Of a stretch of DNA of 64,000 nucleotides, positions 28,332 through 37,441 are shown in pieces. Position 1 is the first letter of the stretch; each line of letters starts with the position of its first letter. The position numbers and the translations under genes were made by a program. The notes below the pieces were generated by a model. It searched no databases, was not told where the DNA came from, and was given only the letters and a program-made list of their open reading frames with translations. The stretch comes from an uncultured Muribaculaceae bacterium (GTDB lineage: Bacteria > Bacteroidota > Bacteroidia > Bacteroidales > Muribaculaceae): the NCBI GenBank assembly GCA_944321875.1, contig CALUMX010000001.1, positions 62,001 through 126,000 on the forward strand. Direction: 5' to 3'.

Positions 28332-28670
28332 ATGCTTAAATCTGACAAGAAAATCTCAAGCCTGTCTATTTCTGTATTGGTCAGAAATCTGATTAATTCC
28401 ATCTCTTATTCATTGATTGAGGAAAGTAGAAAACCTGTCTATATTAATAATTTGTCAGCAGAGGGAATAGGGTTGGAAATGTTGGAGCTTTTAAGACAGA
28501 GCAACAATAGTCTGACGTATACAGATATAAAGTATCTGTTATGCTTCTCGATAGACATGAGTTCTGTCGATATAGGACTCTTGTTCCATATCGATGTAAA
28601 CAGTGTCTATTCTGTCAGGTACCGTATAAAGAAGAAACTGAAGGCTTTTGGCGTGGATTGGATTTTTTAA
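28332..28670 (+). CDS. Small stand-alone HTH protein, paralogue of the preceding regulator's C-terminus
   Basis: 112 residues with no signal peptide or membrane segment. Residues 57-103 align with the end of the 26354-28147 protein: KYLLCFSIDMSSVDIGLLF against KYIVCFYLNFESKDIAVMF, and SVYSVRYRIKKKL against SVYTVRYRLRKKF. The N-terminal 50 residues correspond to the helical linker. It could be an independent DNA-binding protein, a competitor of the long regulator, or a truncated duplicate. TAATTTTG at 28291-28298 is a possible -7 element; its -33 box is at the wrong distance. Codon use looks AT-richer than the neighbours. Confidence 0.75.
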   Translation: MLKSDKKISSLSISVLVRNLINSISYSLIEESRKPVYINNLSAEGIGLEMLELLRQSNNSLTYTDIKYLLCFSIDMSSVDIGLLFHIDVNSVYSVRYRIKKKLKAFGVDWIF

Positions 28671-28682
28671 AAGCGTATTACT

Positions 28683-30260
28683 ATGAATAAAGACATTTGG
28701 AGAACACTGACTCTTTGCCTGATTCTTCTATTGGGCACAATTCATATCTCAGCTCAGAGTAAACCGGCTGATGGACTGGTGTTTAGCCTGGACGCTACGC
28801 AAAGTGTGCCACGTGAAACAATCAAGGGACTGCCGGTGGAAAAGATAGATGAAGGCTCAAACACGGCCTATCAGGCGGCGTTTGACGCGTCGTTGAAGGC
28901 ATTTCCCAAGCGTTCGCTGGTGATGCGCTACAAGGTGGCAAGTCCGGAGGATATGGGTGCCATCAATCTGTTGAGGCTGAAGCGCGGCGACAAGGGTGGC
29001 GGCACCTCCTATTTCGAAATAATGCCGGAGGGCGTGTTTCTGGTGCGTGGACGAAGCAGCAGGGACAGTGAGCATAAAAGGGTGCTGAAAGAAGAGCTGG
29101 ACTTGAAGGACGGGGAAACCGTAACTTTCATATATGTATTTGATAGTGAGACGGATGAGGCTAAACTGGTGGCCGGGACAAAGGGTTATACATTGTACCG
29201 CACCGATGCTGATACGACCCATGCCAAATACCTGACGGCCTACGGGGATGAGCACATGGTGTTGCAGGAACTGGCTGTCTACGACAGGCTTCTTCAGCCG
29301 GAAGAAATCAACGCGCTTGTGGACGGAGAGGTGAATTATGCCGATGCGGAGGCGATGGACGCCGACAGGTCCTCGTTTCATGAGATTTTCTTCCTGCATT
29401 TAGCCATTATTGTCTTTGTTGCCGTCTATGCGTGGAAGTTGCGGAAACGCCGTTTCAAGCCTGTTACAGCCGATTATGTGCGTCAGCTTTGTGGCCGTCC
29501 GCTCAATGAGAAGGATGCGAGGGAGGAAGCTCTTGCCTTGCTTGAGGAGGCGCGCAAGCCGTGGAATTTCGGGGTAAACGAGGAGGGTGAGACCACCTGC
29601 TGCTATCCGAAGAGTGGAAAGGAGCTGAAAAAGTCGCGGGAGACTTTGGAACGTGCCATGCACACGGGATGTACCGACCCGGAAGTGCTTTACCAGTATA
29701 ACGCGATGGCGGCACTCCACAACACGGCCTTGCGAATGGTGTTCAACGGAATGTTCCTGTTTGTCCTCGTCGTATTCGCCGTGCTGTTTATAGAGCCGAT
29801 TCTTACGGGTGAGTTCTGGCGTACCGTATTCAGCTGGAAATATATGGGCTATTGGGTTGCATTTGTGGGCTATATCGTGGCATCGCTTTGCCCTGCCTAT
29901 GTGGCTTACCGTGGCAAGGAAGTGGAACAGCCGAAGGTGGCGATGGACAGGATGGCCAACCTTGCCGGCGACGCTGCTGCGCTGGCCATGACCGGCGGTG
30001 GACTGTTGCTCAAGGGTTTCAACGGTTTTATCAGCTTCTTCAACTCCTGCCTGAAGCATTCCGTCACTCATTTCAAGGTGTTCCGCAACGGCCACTACAT
30101 AGGCCGCACGACGGAGTTCAATCCGGTGGGACTGATGACGTTTGTCCTGGTTATTTGCGCCATCATCGCCGTTCTGGTGATTCTGTGGGTGTTTGTGATG
30201 ATGCTTCTCACGTTTGCCGCCATCTATAAGTTTGTACGGAATTATGTGATTAAACGATAG
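28683..30260 (+). CDS. Membrane protein with extracytoplasmic LamG-like domain
   Basis: 525 residues. Signal peptide (to about 24), then a region of beta-rich sequence (about 30-215) whose motif LQELAVYDRLLQPEEINALVDGE is the typical end of a LamG/concanavalin-like domain. A transmembrane segment at about 238-256 is followed by a cytosolic part (about 257-350), then at least three more hydrophobic segments (about 358-378, 390-410, 485-515). I do not recognise a named family. It starts 12 bp after the small HTH gene and precedes a lipoprotein gene by 36 bp, so the three may form one unit. Confidence 0.7.
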   Translation: MNKDIWRTLTLCLILLLGTIHISAQSKPADGLVFSLDATQSVPRETIKGLPVEKIDEGSNTAYQAAFDASLKAFPKRSLVMRYKVASPEDMGAINLLRLKRGDKGGGTSYFEIMPEGVFLVRGRSSRDSEHKRVLKEELDLKDGETVTFIYVFDSETDEAKLVAGTKGYTLYRTDADTTHAKYLTAYGDEHMVLQELAVYDRLLQPEEINALVDGEVNYADAEAMDADRSSFHEIFFLHLAIIVFVAVYAWKLRKRRFKPVTADYVRQLCGRPLNEKDAREEALALLEEARKPWNFGVNEEGETTCCYPKSGKELKKSRETLERAMHTGCTDPEVLYQYNAMAALHNTALRMVFNGMFLFVLVVFAVLFIEPILTGEFWRTVFSWKYMGYWVAFVGYIVASLCPAYVAYRGKEVEQPKVAMDRMANLAGDAAALAMTGGGLLLKGFNGFISFFNSCLKHSVTHFKVFRNGHYIGRTTEFNPVGLMTFVLVICAIIAVLVILWVFVMMLLTFAAIYKFVRNYVIKR

Positions 30261-30296
30261 TCCTTCTGAATAATTAACTTTTAAATTTTTACTTCT

Positions 30297-30995
30297 ATGA
30301 AAAAAGACATTCGATTAGGTTTGCTTAGCCTGGCGGCCGGTGCGTTGCTGGCAGCTTGTAGCGGAGGCGGTGGTGGCAGCGATGTGCCTTCTTCCGGAGT
30401 GTTGGGCGACGTGCCGTCGATGATTGCCGGTTACGAGCAGAAAATGAATGAGTTGAAGCAGTCAATGACTGATGAGGCCTCGGCCAAACAGGCAATGGAG
30501 GAGTATTCCAAACTGGAGGCTGAGAAGGAAACACAGTTGAAGGAAGCCGCAGAGGCGCTGACAGGCAAACAGGTACCCACGGAAGTGGCCGATGCTCCTG
30601 TGAAGATTCTTACTCCATTCACTATCAAGGAGTTTGAGCCAGACCGTAACAGATTCATGCTGGAGGCTGAAATAGAATTGACGGGCGAATGTACGAATTT
30701 GTCGGGTTCGGATGCCTTTCTTTTGTCATCGTTCTCGATTGTGGCCTGCGGCAGTGACGGTCAGCCGTTCTACAGTAGAAATGCCAATTACAGTGATGAC
30801 GTAGAGAATAGTGAGTCGGTACCGGCCGGAACGAAGGCCCTGCTGACGACGTGGCTGGATATTAAGGATTGGAATGCGGCCGCAATGGGCGAGATGAGCA
30901 AAATCGTGGTTTGCAAGGAAGACGGGGAAACTTTCAAGAAGGCTGAGACGCAAAGTGAGGCTCTCCGGGCAAACTTCGGCTCAGGTAGTAAATAG
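30297..30995 (+). CDS. Lipoprotein of unknown function
   Basis: 232 residues. The lipobox LLAAC gives lipidation at Cys21; the following SGGGGGSD stretch resembles the glycine/acid-rich export tags of surface lipoproteins in Bacteroidetes. Residues 45-85 are helical and charged, with coiled-coil character (MNELKQSMTDEASAKQAMEEY region); the rest is beta-rich and has no motif I know. It probably works with the adjacent LamG-like membrane protein (inference). Confidence 0.8.
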   Translation: MKKDIRLGLLSLAAGALLAACSGGGGGSDVPSSGVLGDVPSMIAGYEQKMNELKQSMTDEASAKQAMEEYSKLEAEKETQLKEAAEALTGKQVPTEVADAPVKILTPFTIKEFEPDRNRFMLEAEIELTGECTNLSGSDAFLLSSFSIVACGSDGQPFYSRNANYSDDVENSESVPAGTKALLTTWLDIKDWNAAAMGEMSKIVVCKEDGETFKKAETQSEALRANFGSGSK

Positions 30996-31020
30996 GCTTT
31001 TTTGCCTGATGAATTAAGGA

Positions 31021-31050
31021 AAATACCCGGAATTTTTTTGGGTATTTTTT
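31021..31050 (+). terminator. Terminator after lipoprotein gene
   Basis: AAATACCC at 31021-31028 pairs perfectly with GGGTATTT at 31040-31047, 11-nt loop, ending in a run of six T. Confidence 0.85.
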
Positions 31051-31061
31051 GTGTTTATAAG

Positions 31062-31092
31062 TTTGTGGATTAAAGAAAATTAACTACTTTTG
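31062..31092 (+). promoter_or_regulatory. Promoter for DUF4836 lipoprotein gene
   Basis: TTTG at 31062-31065, 19-bp spacer, TACTTTTG at 31085-31092; 30 bp before the ATG. Confidence 0.8.
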
Positions 31093-31122
31093 AATCATTG
31101 ATAATCACTAAATTTAATTCAT

Positions 31123-32658
31123 ATGAGAACATTTTTAACCAGTATGAAACTGTATGCCGTAATGCTTGTGGCAACGGTTTTCTTGTTTTCTTCTTGTTCA
31201 AAGGGAGCTGACGACTTGATGGAGGTTGTCCCGAAGGATGCTAATGTTGTTTTCACTGCTAAGCCGGAAAAACTTCTTACCTCTTCCGATTTGCAGAACG
31301 TGCTGCTGAAAGCTGACGTGCTTAGCAAGGGTGACAGAGAATATTTCAAAAGTTTCTCCTCGCTGTTTGCTTCTGAAAGCGGTATCGACTACAGCAACCT
31401 TGTAGGATTCGTATATGACCAGAAACTGTATATGGTTTTTGTTGTGAAGGATGAGGACGATTTGGCAAAGAATGAGTTCATCAGAGACAACACAACGAAG
31501 GGTGAGGACAAGGGTATTGTCTATTTCGAATTTGACGATAATTCAGGCACTCTGTTCCTGAAAGACGGCCTCGGCTGGTTTGTAGCCATGAGCAAGGACC
31601 CGGACGACGCTATCAGAGACATTGAGCGCCTCGCAGAGCTGGATTCCGAAAAGAAATTGGTGAGCGACGACCTGTTCACCGGCAATATGCCTGAAGAGGA
31701 CCTTAACGTGTATATGAACCTGGAAGGTCTTGTTGACGAGTTTGCCTCACGTCAGATGATTCTGGAGCAGATGGACCGTGAGCTTCGCCATACGGGTATG
31801 ACTGCGAAGGACCTCAATATTGACAAGTTGCTCAAGGGTCGCGTATTCCTCTCAATGCTTGATGAGAAGGAAACCCTTTCGATTACGGGTAAGATTCTCG
31901 ATGAGAAGGGTGAGCCTATCCAATTTACCGACGGTACGATTGACACCGATATCCTGAAATACATCGAGCCGAATGCCAGCTTCGTAGCTGCTTCCAAGGT
32001 GAATGAAGCCGTGAAGGAAGTATGGTTGGCTCAGCTTGAGAAGGAATTAGGTGGCGGTTATGGTGAAGCACAGGCTTTACTGACTGAGCTCAAGAAAGTT
32101 ATCCGCAGCTTCGAGGGTACGATTGCCTTAGGCTTCACGCTTCCGGAACCGGTTATCGTTGAGGTAGAGAAGGAAGATTACTGGGGAGATACTTACACAA
32201 GCCGTGATTTCAATTATCCGAAGATGGGTGCTACCGTTGTGGCTAAGTTCAAGGAAAATCCGAAAAAACTGCTTGAGTTGGCAAAACAGATGGGCTTGCC
32301 GACGAAACCTGACGGCACTGTGCTGATTCCGGTTGACGACTCATTCACAATGCAGATTATTGTTGACGGCAACTATATGATTGTTTCTTCTCGCAATCTT
32401 CCGTCAAAGGGATTCTCTGACCCGGGATTCTTCGGTGGCAGCAACGCGGCTATGGTAGTCAACGCTTCCAAGGGTTCGAAGCTTGCCAAACTGGCGAAGG
32501 ACTATGCCGGTGTTGATTTGGACATGACAGCCGTTATGTACTCCAACGAGAAGGAAGGCAAGTTGAGCGTGAAGGTCAACAACAACGACTACGAAGGCGT
32601 TCTTGCTTACTTCTTCCACACCATCATCAGCTTGTCACAAAAGGCTGAGGCCATGTAA
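31123..32658 (+). CDS. DUF4836 family lipoprotein
   Basis: 511 residues. Signal with lipobox FLFSSC, so it is a lipoprotein. The N-terminal stretch after it, MEVVPKDANVVFTAKPEKLLTSSDL (split in the family signature), and the later NASFVAASKVN and NYMIVSSRNLPSKGF blocks match the Bacteroidetes DUF4836 family. Two similar halves can be seen, each beginning with a region on protein-in-mind values such as NVVFTAK and NASFVAA. The function is unknown; it is probably on the outer membrane. It has its own promoter and terminator. Confidence 0.85.
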   Translation: MRTFLTSMKLYAVMLVATVFLFSSCSKGADDLMEVVPKDANVVFTAKPEKLLTSSDLQNVLLKADVLSKGDREYFKSFSSLFASESGIDYSNLVGFVYDQKLYMVFVVKDEDDLAKNEFIRDNTTKGEDKGIVYFEFDDNSGTLFLKDGLGWFVAMSKDPDDAIRDIERLAELDSEKKLVSDDLFTGNMPEEDLNVYMNLEGLVDEFASRQMILEQMDRELRHTGMTAKDLNIDKLLKGRVFLSMLDEKETLSITGKILDEKGEPIQFTDGTIDTDILKYIEPNASFVAASKVNEAVKEVWLAQLEKELGGGYGEAQALLTELKKVIRSFEGTIALGFTLPEPVIVEVEKEDYWGDTYTSRDFNYPKMGATVVAKFKENPKKLLELAKQMGLPTKPDGTVLIPVDDSFTMQIIVDGNYMIVSSRNLPSKGFSDPGFFGGSNAAMVVNASKGSKLAKLAKDYAGVDLDMTAVMYSNEKEGKLSVKVNNNDYEGVLAYFFHTIISLSQKAEAM

Positions 32659-32703
32659 TAGAAAAGACATCCGGGAACATTCTGTCCCGGAATAATACAC
32701 AGG

Positions 32704-32746
32704 AGGTCCGGCAAGGTTGCGGAAGCAATCTGCCGGACCTTTCTTT
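32704..32746 (+). terminator. Terminator after DUF4836 gene
   Basis: AGGTCCGGCA (32704-32713) pairs with TGCCGGACCT (32731-32740); inside is a second short stem TTGC/GCAA. TTCTTT follows. A smaller hairpin around 32670 precedes it. Confidence 0.9.
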
Positions 32747-32780
32747 ATTGTGCTTTTTTCATCGGCTGTCGGAAAGTTTT

Positions 32781-32812
32781 TTTGCATTTCTCATAGGTTT
32801 ACGCTACTTTTG
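32781..32812 (+). promoter_or_regulatory. Promoter for ABC transporter genes
   Basis: TTTG at 32781-32784, 20-bp spacer, TACTTTTG at 32805-32812; 28 bp before the ATG at 32841. Confidence 0.78.
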
Positions 32813-32840
32813 GTAAGCATATTAAACAGTGAGAGATTGA

Positions 32841-33485
32841 ATGGATACAATTCAGTTACATAATGTTCTGCCACAGGTGTTTGCAGGGCGAACGGGACTT
32901 GTTTCCGACGTTTGGCTGACCGATGTGGAGTTCCGTCGTGGCACGGCCTATCTCGTGGCGGCGGAAAGCGGACGGGGAAAATCCTCGTTCTGTGCCTACG
33001 TTTACGGCTACCGCAAGGACTATTCGGGCAGCATCACGTTTGACGGGCAGTCGGTTGCCTCTCTCGGCATCAACGAATGGGCGGAGGTGCGCCGGCGGCG
33101 GATTGCCTATCTTCCGCAGGAAATGCGGCTTTTCCCGGTGCTGACGGCACGTGAGAACGTGGAATTGAAGAACCGGCTGACGGGCTATCATACGGACGCT
33201 GAGATTCGCACCATGTTTGAGCGGCTGGGCATTGCCGACAAACTCGACAGCAGCGTGGCAAAACTGTCTATCGGACAGCAGCAGCGGGTGGCGTTGATAC
33301 GCACGCTTTGCCAGCCTGCCGACTTCTACCTTCTCGATGAGCCTGTGAGCCATCTGGATGCCGCCAACAACCGCACGGTGGCGGAAATGGTGATGGAGGA
33401 GGCGCGCCGTCAGGGTGCGGGAGTAATCGCTACATCTGTGGGAAATAATCTGGATATTACAGTCGGGGAGGTGCTGAATTTATGA
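32841..33485 (+). CDS. ABC transporter ATP-binding protein
   Basis: 214 residues with all ATPase landmarks: Walker A AESGRGKSS (41-49), Q-loop YLPQEM (90-95), signature LSIGQQQR (142-149), Walker B FYLLDEP (162-168) and switch His171. The Walker A starts AESG instead of the usual GxSG, a mild variant. The start of the permease overlaps its stop by 4 bp, so the two form a transporter. The size and pairing with an FtsX-like permease recall LolD/MacB-type systems that act on lipoproteins or envelope complexes rather than nutrient importers (inference). Confidence 0.92.
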   Translation: MDTIQLHNVLPQVFAGRTGLVSDVWLTDVEFRRGTAYLVAAESGRGKSSFCAYVYGYRKDYSGSITFDGQSVASLGINEWAEVRRRRIAYLPQEMRLFPVLTARENVELKNRLTGYHTDAEIRTMFERLGIADKLDSSVAKLSIGQQQRVALIRTLCQPADFYLLDEPVSHLDAANNRTVAEMVMEEARRQGAGVIATSVGNNLDITVGEVLNL

Positions 33486-34699
33486 AAAACAATCCGTTGT
33501 TATGGAAATTGCTGCGCAGCCATATCAGCAAGGTGCAGCTTGTGGGTTTCGGCATCGCCAATTTGCTGGGACTCTTTATCGTATTGGTCGGTCTGCAGTT
33601 CTACAGCGACATCCGCAGCTTCTTTACGGAGGAGGACGGATTTTTCAATAAGGACTATCTTGTCGTGACGAAAAGCGTGGGCAACATCAACATGGTGGCC
33701 AGCCTTGTGGGCGGTGCCGACGTCAACGCTTTTTCCGACGACGACATTGCGGAGCTGAAAGAGCAGCCGTGGTTGAAGAAAGTGGGCTGCTTCACGACGG
33801 CAGGCTACCGCGTACAGGCAACCGTGAGCCTTGCCGGACAGGGTCTGCGTTCCGATATTTTCTTTGAATCGGTTCCCGACGAGTTTCTCGACATAGAAGG
33901 TGGGGAGTGGGTCTTTGACGAGAAAAAGCCCGAGATTCCCATCCTGGTTTCCAAGGACTACCTTTCGCTCTATAATTTCGGCTTTGCCGCCTCCCGGGGA
34001 ATGCCCCAGTTAAGTGAGTCGATGATAAAGAAAGTGCCCATTATCCTGTGCTGCATCGCTTCCGACGGACGGCGCGAATACCTTCCGGCGCGCATCGTCG
34101 GCTTTTCGGGACGCATCAGTTCCATCCTCGTGCCCGACTCCTTCATGAAATGGAGCAACGAGCGCTATGCTGCCGAAGTGGAGCGTCAGCCTTCACGGCT
34201 GGTATTGGAGGTGGTCAATCCGGGTGACCCGAAAATCGAAACCTTCATGAAGGAACACCACTACGAGGTGGGTGGCGACAAGATGAACAGCAACAAGACG
34301 AGCTATCTGATTAATGTACTGATGGTTATCGTCGTTTCCGTAGGTTTGCTCATCAGTCTGCTCTCTTTCTTCATTCTCATCCTCAGCATTTATCTGTTGT
34401 TGCAGAAAAACGTCGACAAGTTGCGCAACCTGCTGCTGCTCGGCTATACGCCGAAGGAGGTGGCTGCCACCTACATACGGATGGTGGTCGGCATCAATGC
34501 TACGGTGTGCGTGGTGGCGCTCGGTTTGCTTGTCTACGTGCGCATGCTCTATCTGCCCGTTCTGGAGTCGCTGTCAATCGACTGCGGTACTATCCTGCCC
34601 TCTTTGCTGGCGGCGGTGGTGGTTATCGGGGCAATTACGGCCGGCAACGTGGTGGCCATCCGCAAGAAGGTCACATCGCTCTGGCTGCTTGAAAAATAG
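33482..34699 (+). CDS. ABC transporter permease (FtsX/MacB-like topology)
   Basis: 405 residues. One transmembrane segment near the N-terminus (LVGFGIANLLGLFIVLVGL, about 20-38), a long extracytoplasmic region (about 45-275), then three transmembrane segments toward the C-terminus (about 281-310, 335-357, 375-392). This 1+3 layout is that of MacB/FtsX/LolCE permeases, which do mechanotransmission rather than channel transport. The start codon overlaps the ATPase gene stop. The substrate is unknown. Confidence 0.88.
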   Translation: MKNNPLLWKLLRSHISKVQLVGFGIANLLGLFIVLVGLQFYSDIRSFFTEEDGFFNKDYLVVTKSVGNINMVASLVGGADVNAFSDDDIAELKEQPWLKKVGCFTTAGYRVQATVSLAGQGLRSDIFFESVPDEFLDIEGGEWVFDEKKPEIPILVSKDYLSLYNFGFAASRGMPQLSESMIKKVPIILCCIASDGRREYLPARIVGFSGRISSILVPDSFMKWSNERYAAEVERQPSRLVLEVVNPGDPKIETFMKEHHYEVGGDKMNSNKTSYLINVLMVIVVSVGLLISLLSFFILILSIYLLLQKNVDKLRNLLLLGYTPKEVAATYIRMVVGINATVCVVALGLLVYVRMLYLPVLESLSIDCGTILPSLLAAVVVIGAITAGNVVAIRKKVTSLWLLEK

Positions 34700-34740
34700 G
34701 ATATTACCATTGTTTTTTTTGAATATAAATTGTTATGACT

Positions 34741-35505
34741 ATGAAAAAATTAATTTCAACTCTATGTTTTTTGGCGATTGCCATTGTTGCCGTAGCTCAG
34801 ACTCAGGTTATCTCCCATCGTGGCTATTGGAACCACGCGGGTTCTGCAAAGAACAGTCTGAAGGCCTATGTATTGGCAGACTCCATCGGTTCCTACGGTT
34901 CTGAATTTGATGTATGGATTACGGCTGACGACCATATCGTGGTAAACCACGACAACTCCTATAAAGGCAAGAAAATCGAGGAATCGACACTCGCTGAGCT
35001 GCAGGGTCTTCATCTCGACAACGGTGAGCCGATGCCTTCCCTGCGTCAGTTCTTTGAGATTGCCAAGCGTCAGACTTCCGGCATGCATCTGATTCTTGAG
35101 CTGAAGGGCCACAGTACGAAAGCCCGTGAGACTCACGCCGTTGAGCGCATCGTAAAGCTCGTCAAGGAATACGGTTTGGAAGACCGGATGGAATACATTT
35201 CCTTCTCGCTGCATGGCTGCAAGGAGTTTATCCGTCTGGCTCCGAAGGGAACACCGGTGTTCTATCTGAACGGAGAGTTGTCACCGGCACAGTTGAAAGA
35301 AATGGGTTTTGCCGGTATGGACTATCACGAAGGTGTGATTCTCGACCATCCGGAATGGGTGAAGGAAGCCCACAATCTCGGCATGAAGGTGAACGTGTGG
35401 ACGGTCAACAAGGCGGAAACCATGCGTAAGCTGATTGATTTGAACGTTGACTACATAACGACCGACGAGCCGGAATTGCTTCAGTCAGTTCTCAAGGAGA
35501 ATTGA
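34741..35505 (+). CDS. Glycerophosphodiester phosphodiesterase, exported
   Basis: About 254 residues. An ATG two codons upstream (34735) is an equal alternative start. Signal peptide MKKLISTLCFLAIAIVAVAQ. The GDPD TIM-barrel is shown by ISHRGYW (catalytic His/Arg), EFDVWITADDHIVVNHD (Glu/Asp metal ligands and second His) and HLILELKGH. The enzyme hydrolyses glycerophosphodiesters to glycerol 3-phosphate and an alcohol in the periplasm. It follows the ABC permease by 41 bp and may share its transcript. Confidence 0.92.
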   Translation: MKKLISTLCFLAIAIVAVAQTQVISHRGYWNHAGSAKNSLKAYVLADSIGSYGSEFDVWITADDHIVVNHDNSYKGKKIEESTLAELQGLHLDNGEPMPSLRQFFEIAKRQTSGMHLILELKGHSTKARETHAVERIVKLVKEYGLEDRMEYISFSLHGCKEFIRLAPKGTPVFYLNGELSPAQLKEMGFAGMDYHEGVILDHPEWVKEAHNLGMKVNVWTVNKAETMRKLIDLNVDYITTDEPELLQSVLKEN

Positions 35506-35550
35506 TTGTCCGCTATCGGAAAATTGTAGGAATTTGAGTAAATTTGCATT

Positions 35551-36660
35551 ATGATACTGAATCGTCTGAACATATCCAACTATAAGAACATCGCGGAAGC
35601 CCAACTGGAGTTTTCGCCGAAGGTCAATTGCCTGCTGGGCAACAACGGTATGGGAAAGACGAACATTCTGGACGCAATTTTCTATCTGAGTTTCTGCCAG
35701 AGCTCGCTCTCGCGGGGCGATGCCGCCACGGTGCGCTTTGGCGAGGAGTTCATGCTGCTGCAAGGTGCTTACGAGCGGCGCGGACAGGTGGAGAATGTGA
35801 CGTGTGCCATTCAGAAAGGCAAGCGTAAGTCCATTAAGCGCAACGGAAAGGAATACAAGCGGCAGAGCGAGCATATCGGTCTGCTGCCGCTTGTGTTGGT
35901 GTCGCCCAACGACTGGAACCTCATATCGGGCGGCGGAGAGGAACGCCGCCGGCTCATTGACCGCATCATCTCGCAGGGCAACCGTGAGTATCTGGAGGCT
36001 CTGATTGCCTACAACCGGGCGATGGAGCAGCGCAACGCGATGCTGAAGCAGGGTTTCAATGACGCTCTGCTGTTTGAGACGGTCGATATGCTTCTGTCGC
36101 GTGCGGCTACGGCGGTCAACCACGGCCGCCGGGAGTGGATTGAGCGGTTTACGCCGATTTTCATGCGCTACTACAACGAGATTTCAGGCAGCAACGAGAC
36201 CGTCCGTCTCGACTATCGCAGCGAGCTGAACAGCAAGCCGATGGAGGTGCTGCTCCGGGAGAATTTCAGCCGTGATATTGCCCTCGGCTATACCTCGCAG
36301 GGCGTTCACCGCGACGATATCGAGCTGATGCTCGGCGACGAACTGATGCGCCGTATCGGCTCACAGGGACAGTGCAAGACCTACACGATTGCCCTGAGGC
36401 TCGCGCAGTTTGAATTTCTGAAGCAGCTTTCGGGCATAACCCCCCTACTCCTTCTTGATGATATCTTTGACAAGCTCGACGCCAACCGCGTGGCCAACAT
36501 CATGCACATCGTGAGCCGCAGCGATTTCGGGCAGATATTCATCTCCGACACCAACCGTCAGCACATCGACGAGACCATCGAGGCCGTGGGCAGCGATTAC
36601 CGGATTTTCCAGGTGGAGAACGGCGTATGCAGCCCGTTGCAGAAAGGAGGCGAGGCATGA
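35551..36660 (+). CDS. recF: DNA replication/repair protein RecF
   Basis: 369 residues, SMC-like ATPase. Walker A GNNGMGKT at 30-37, Walker B LLLLDDIFDKLD, and the RecF-specific GYTSQGVHRDD block before the C-terminal half. RecF helps load RecA at gapped or stalled forks with RecO and RecR. It lies about 16 kb from the candidate origin. TAAATTTG at 35539-35546 is a possible -7 box, although close to the start. Confidence 0.96.
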   Translation: MILNRLNISNYKNIAEAQLEFSPKVNCLLGNNGMGKTNILDAIFYLSFCQSSLSRGDAATVRFGEEFMLLQGAYERRGQVENVTCAIQKGKRKSIKRNGKEYKRQSEHIGLLPLVLVSPNDWNLISGGGEERRRLIDRIISQGNREYLEALIAYNRAMEQRNAMLKQGFNDALLFETVDMLLSRAATAVNHGRREWIERFTPIFMRYYNEISGSNETVRLDYRSELNSKPMEVLLRENFSRDIALGYTSQGVHRDDIELMLGDELMRRIGSQGQCKTYTIALRLAQFEFLKQLSGITPLLLLDDIFDKLDANRVANIMHIVSRSDFGQIFISDTNRQHIDETIEAVGSDYRIFQVENGVCSPLQKGGEA

Positions 36661-36947
36661 AAAAGACCGAGCCGATGGCCATCGGCGAGATTATGCGTCA
36701 GTATCTCAACCCTTCGGAGCTCGACCGCAGCATCAACGAGCGTCGTCTGGAGGCTTTCTGGCCGGAGGTGGTGGGGCCTTACATCAACCGTCACACGGAG
36801 CGCCGCTATGTCAGCCGCCGTGTCCTGCACGTGATTATCACCTCCGCACCTCTCCGCAACGACCTGATGATGCTCCGCTCGTCGCTGGTGAAGCGTTTGA
36901 ACGAAATCACGGGCGCGGATGTTATAGATGATATAGTTTTCAAATAG
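36657..36947 (+). CDS. DUF721 protein (DciA-like)
   Basis: 96 residues starting at the ATG at 36657, whose ATGA overlaps the recF stop. The family pattern is visible as GEIMRQYLN, AFWPEVVGPYINRHTE and VLHVIITSAPLRNDLMMLRSSLVKRLNE. DUF721 includes DciA, the ancestral loader of the replicative helicase DnaB in bacteria without DnaC/DnaI. Coupling to recF near a candidate origin fits replication, but short DUF721 proteins in Bacteroidetes are not all tested. Confidence 0.88.
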   Translation: MKKTEPMAIGEIMRQYLNPSELDRSINERRLEAFWPEVVGPYINRHTERRYVSRRVLHVIITSAPLRNDLMMLRSSLVKRLNEITGADVIDDIVFK

Positions 36948-36957
36948 AATACAGACT

Positions 36958-37431
36958 ATGGACGAAAAAAAAATGGAGATGGAGAATGCTCCGGCATTCC
37001 GTCATTCTCTCCCGATACAGATGCGTTTCAACGATGTTGACGTGCTCGGACACATCAACAATTCGATGTATTTTCAGTATTTCGACCTTGGTAAGTCGGC
37101 TTATTTTACGACCATACGCAAAGGCGCATTCGATTGGAACAAGGTGGACGTGGTCATCGCCAACGTCAACTGCAACTTCTATGCTCCGATGTTCTTGGGT
37201 GAGCCGGTTTCGGTTGTAACGCGCGTGAAGTCCATCCATGAGCGCAGTTTCCGTGTGCATCAGCGCATTGTCAACGTGGTGACAAAGGAAATCAAGAGCG
37301 AATGCGAGACGGTGATGGTGGGCTTCGACCCTGTCGCGCAGACCTCGGCCCGGCTTTCGGAAGGCTGGATAAAGTCGATTTGCGAATACGAGGGACGCAA
37401 CCTTCTCGAACAAAACAATGACAACGATTAA
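36958..37431 (+). CDS. Acyl-CoA thioesterase (4HBT hotdog family)
   Basis: 157 residues. The hallmark IQMRFNDVDVLGHINNSMYFQYF (residues 20-42, shown in part) holds the catalytic Asp and the GHINN turn. It lacks the ETDAMG form seen in the cluster thioesterase at 6030-6470, so it belongs to another subgroup. It probably cleaves medium-chain or aromatic acyl-CoA. It begins 10 bp after DUF721. Confidence 0.86.
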   Translation: MDEKKMEMENAPAFRHSLPIQMRFNDVDVLGHINNSMYFQYFDLGKSAYFTTIRKGAFDWNKVDVVIANVNCNFYAPMFLGEPVSVVTRVKSIHERSFRVHQRIVNVVTKEIKSECETVMVGFDPVAQTSARLSEGWIKSICEYEGRNLLEQNNDND

Positions 37432-37441
37432 TCTAAAGAAT

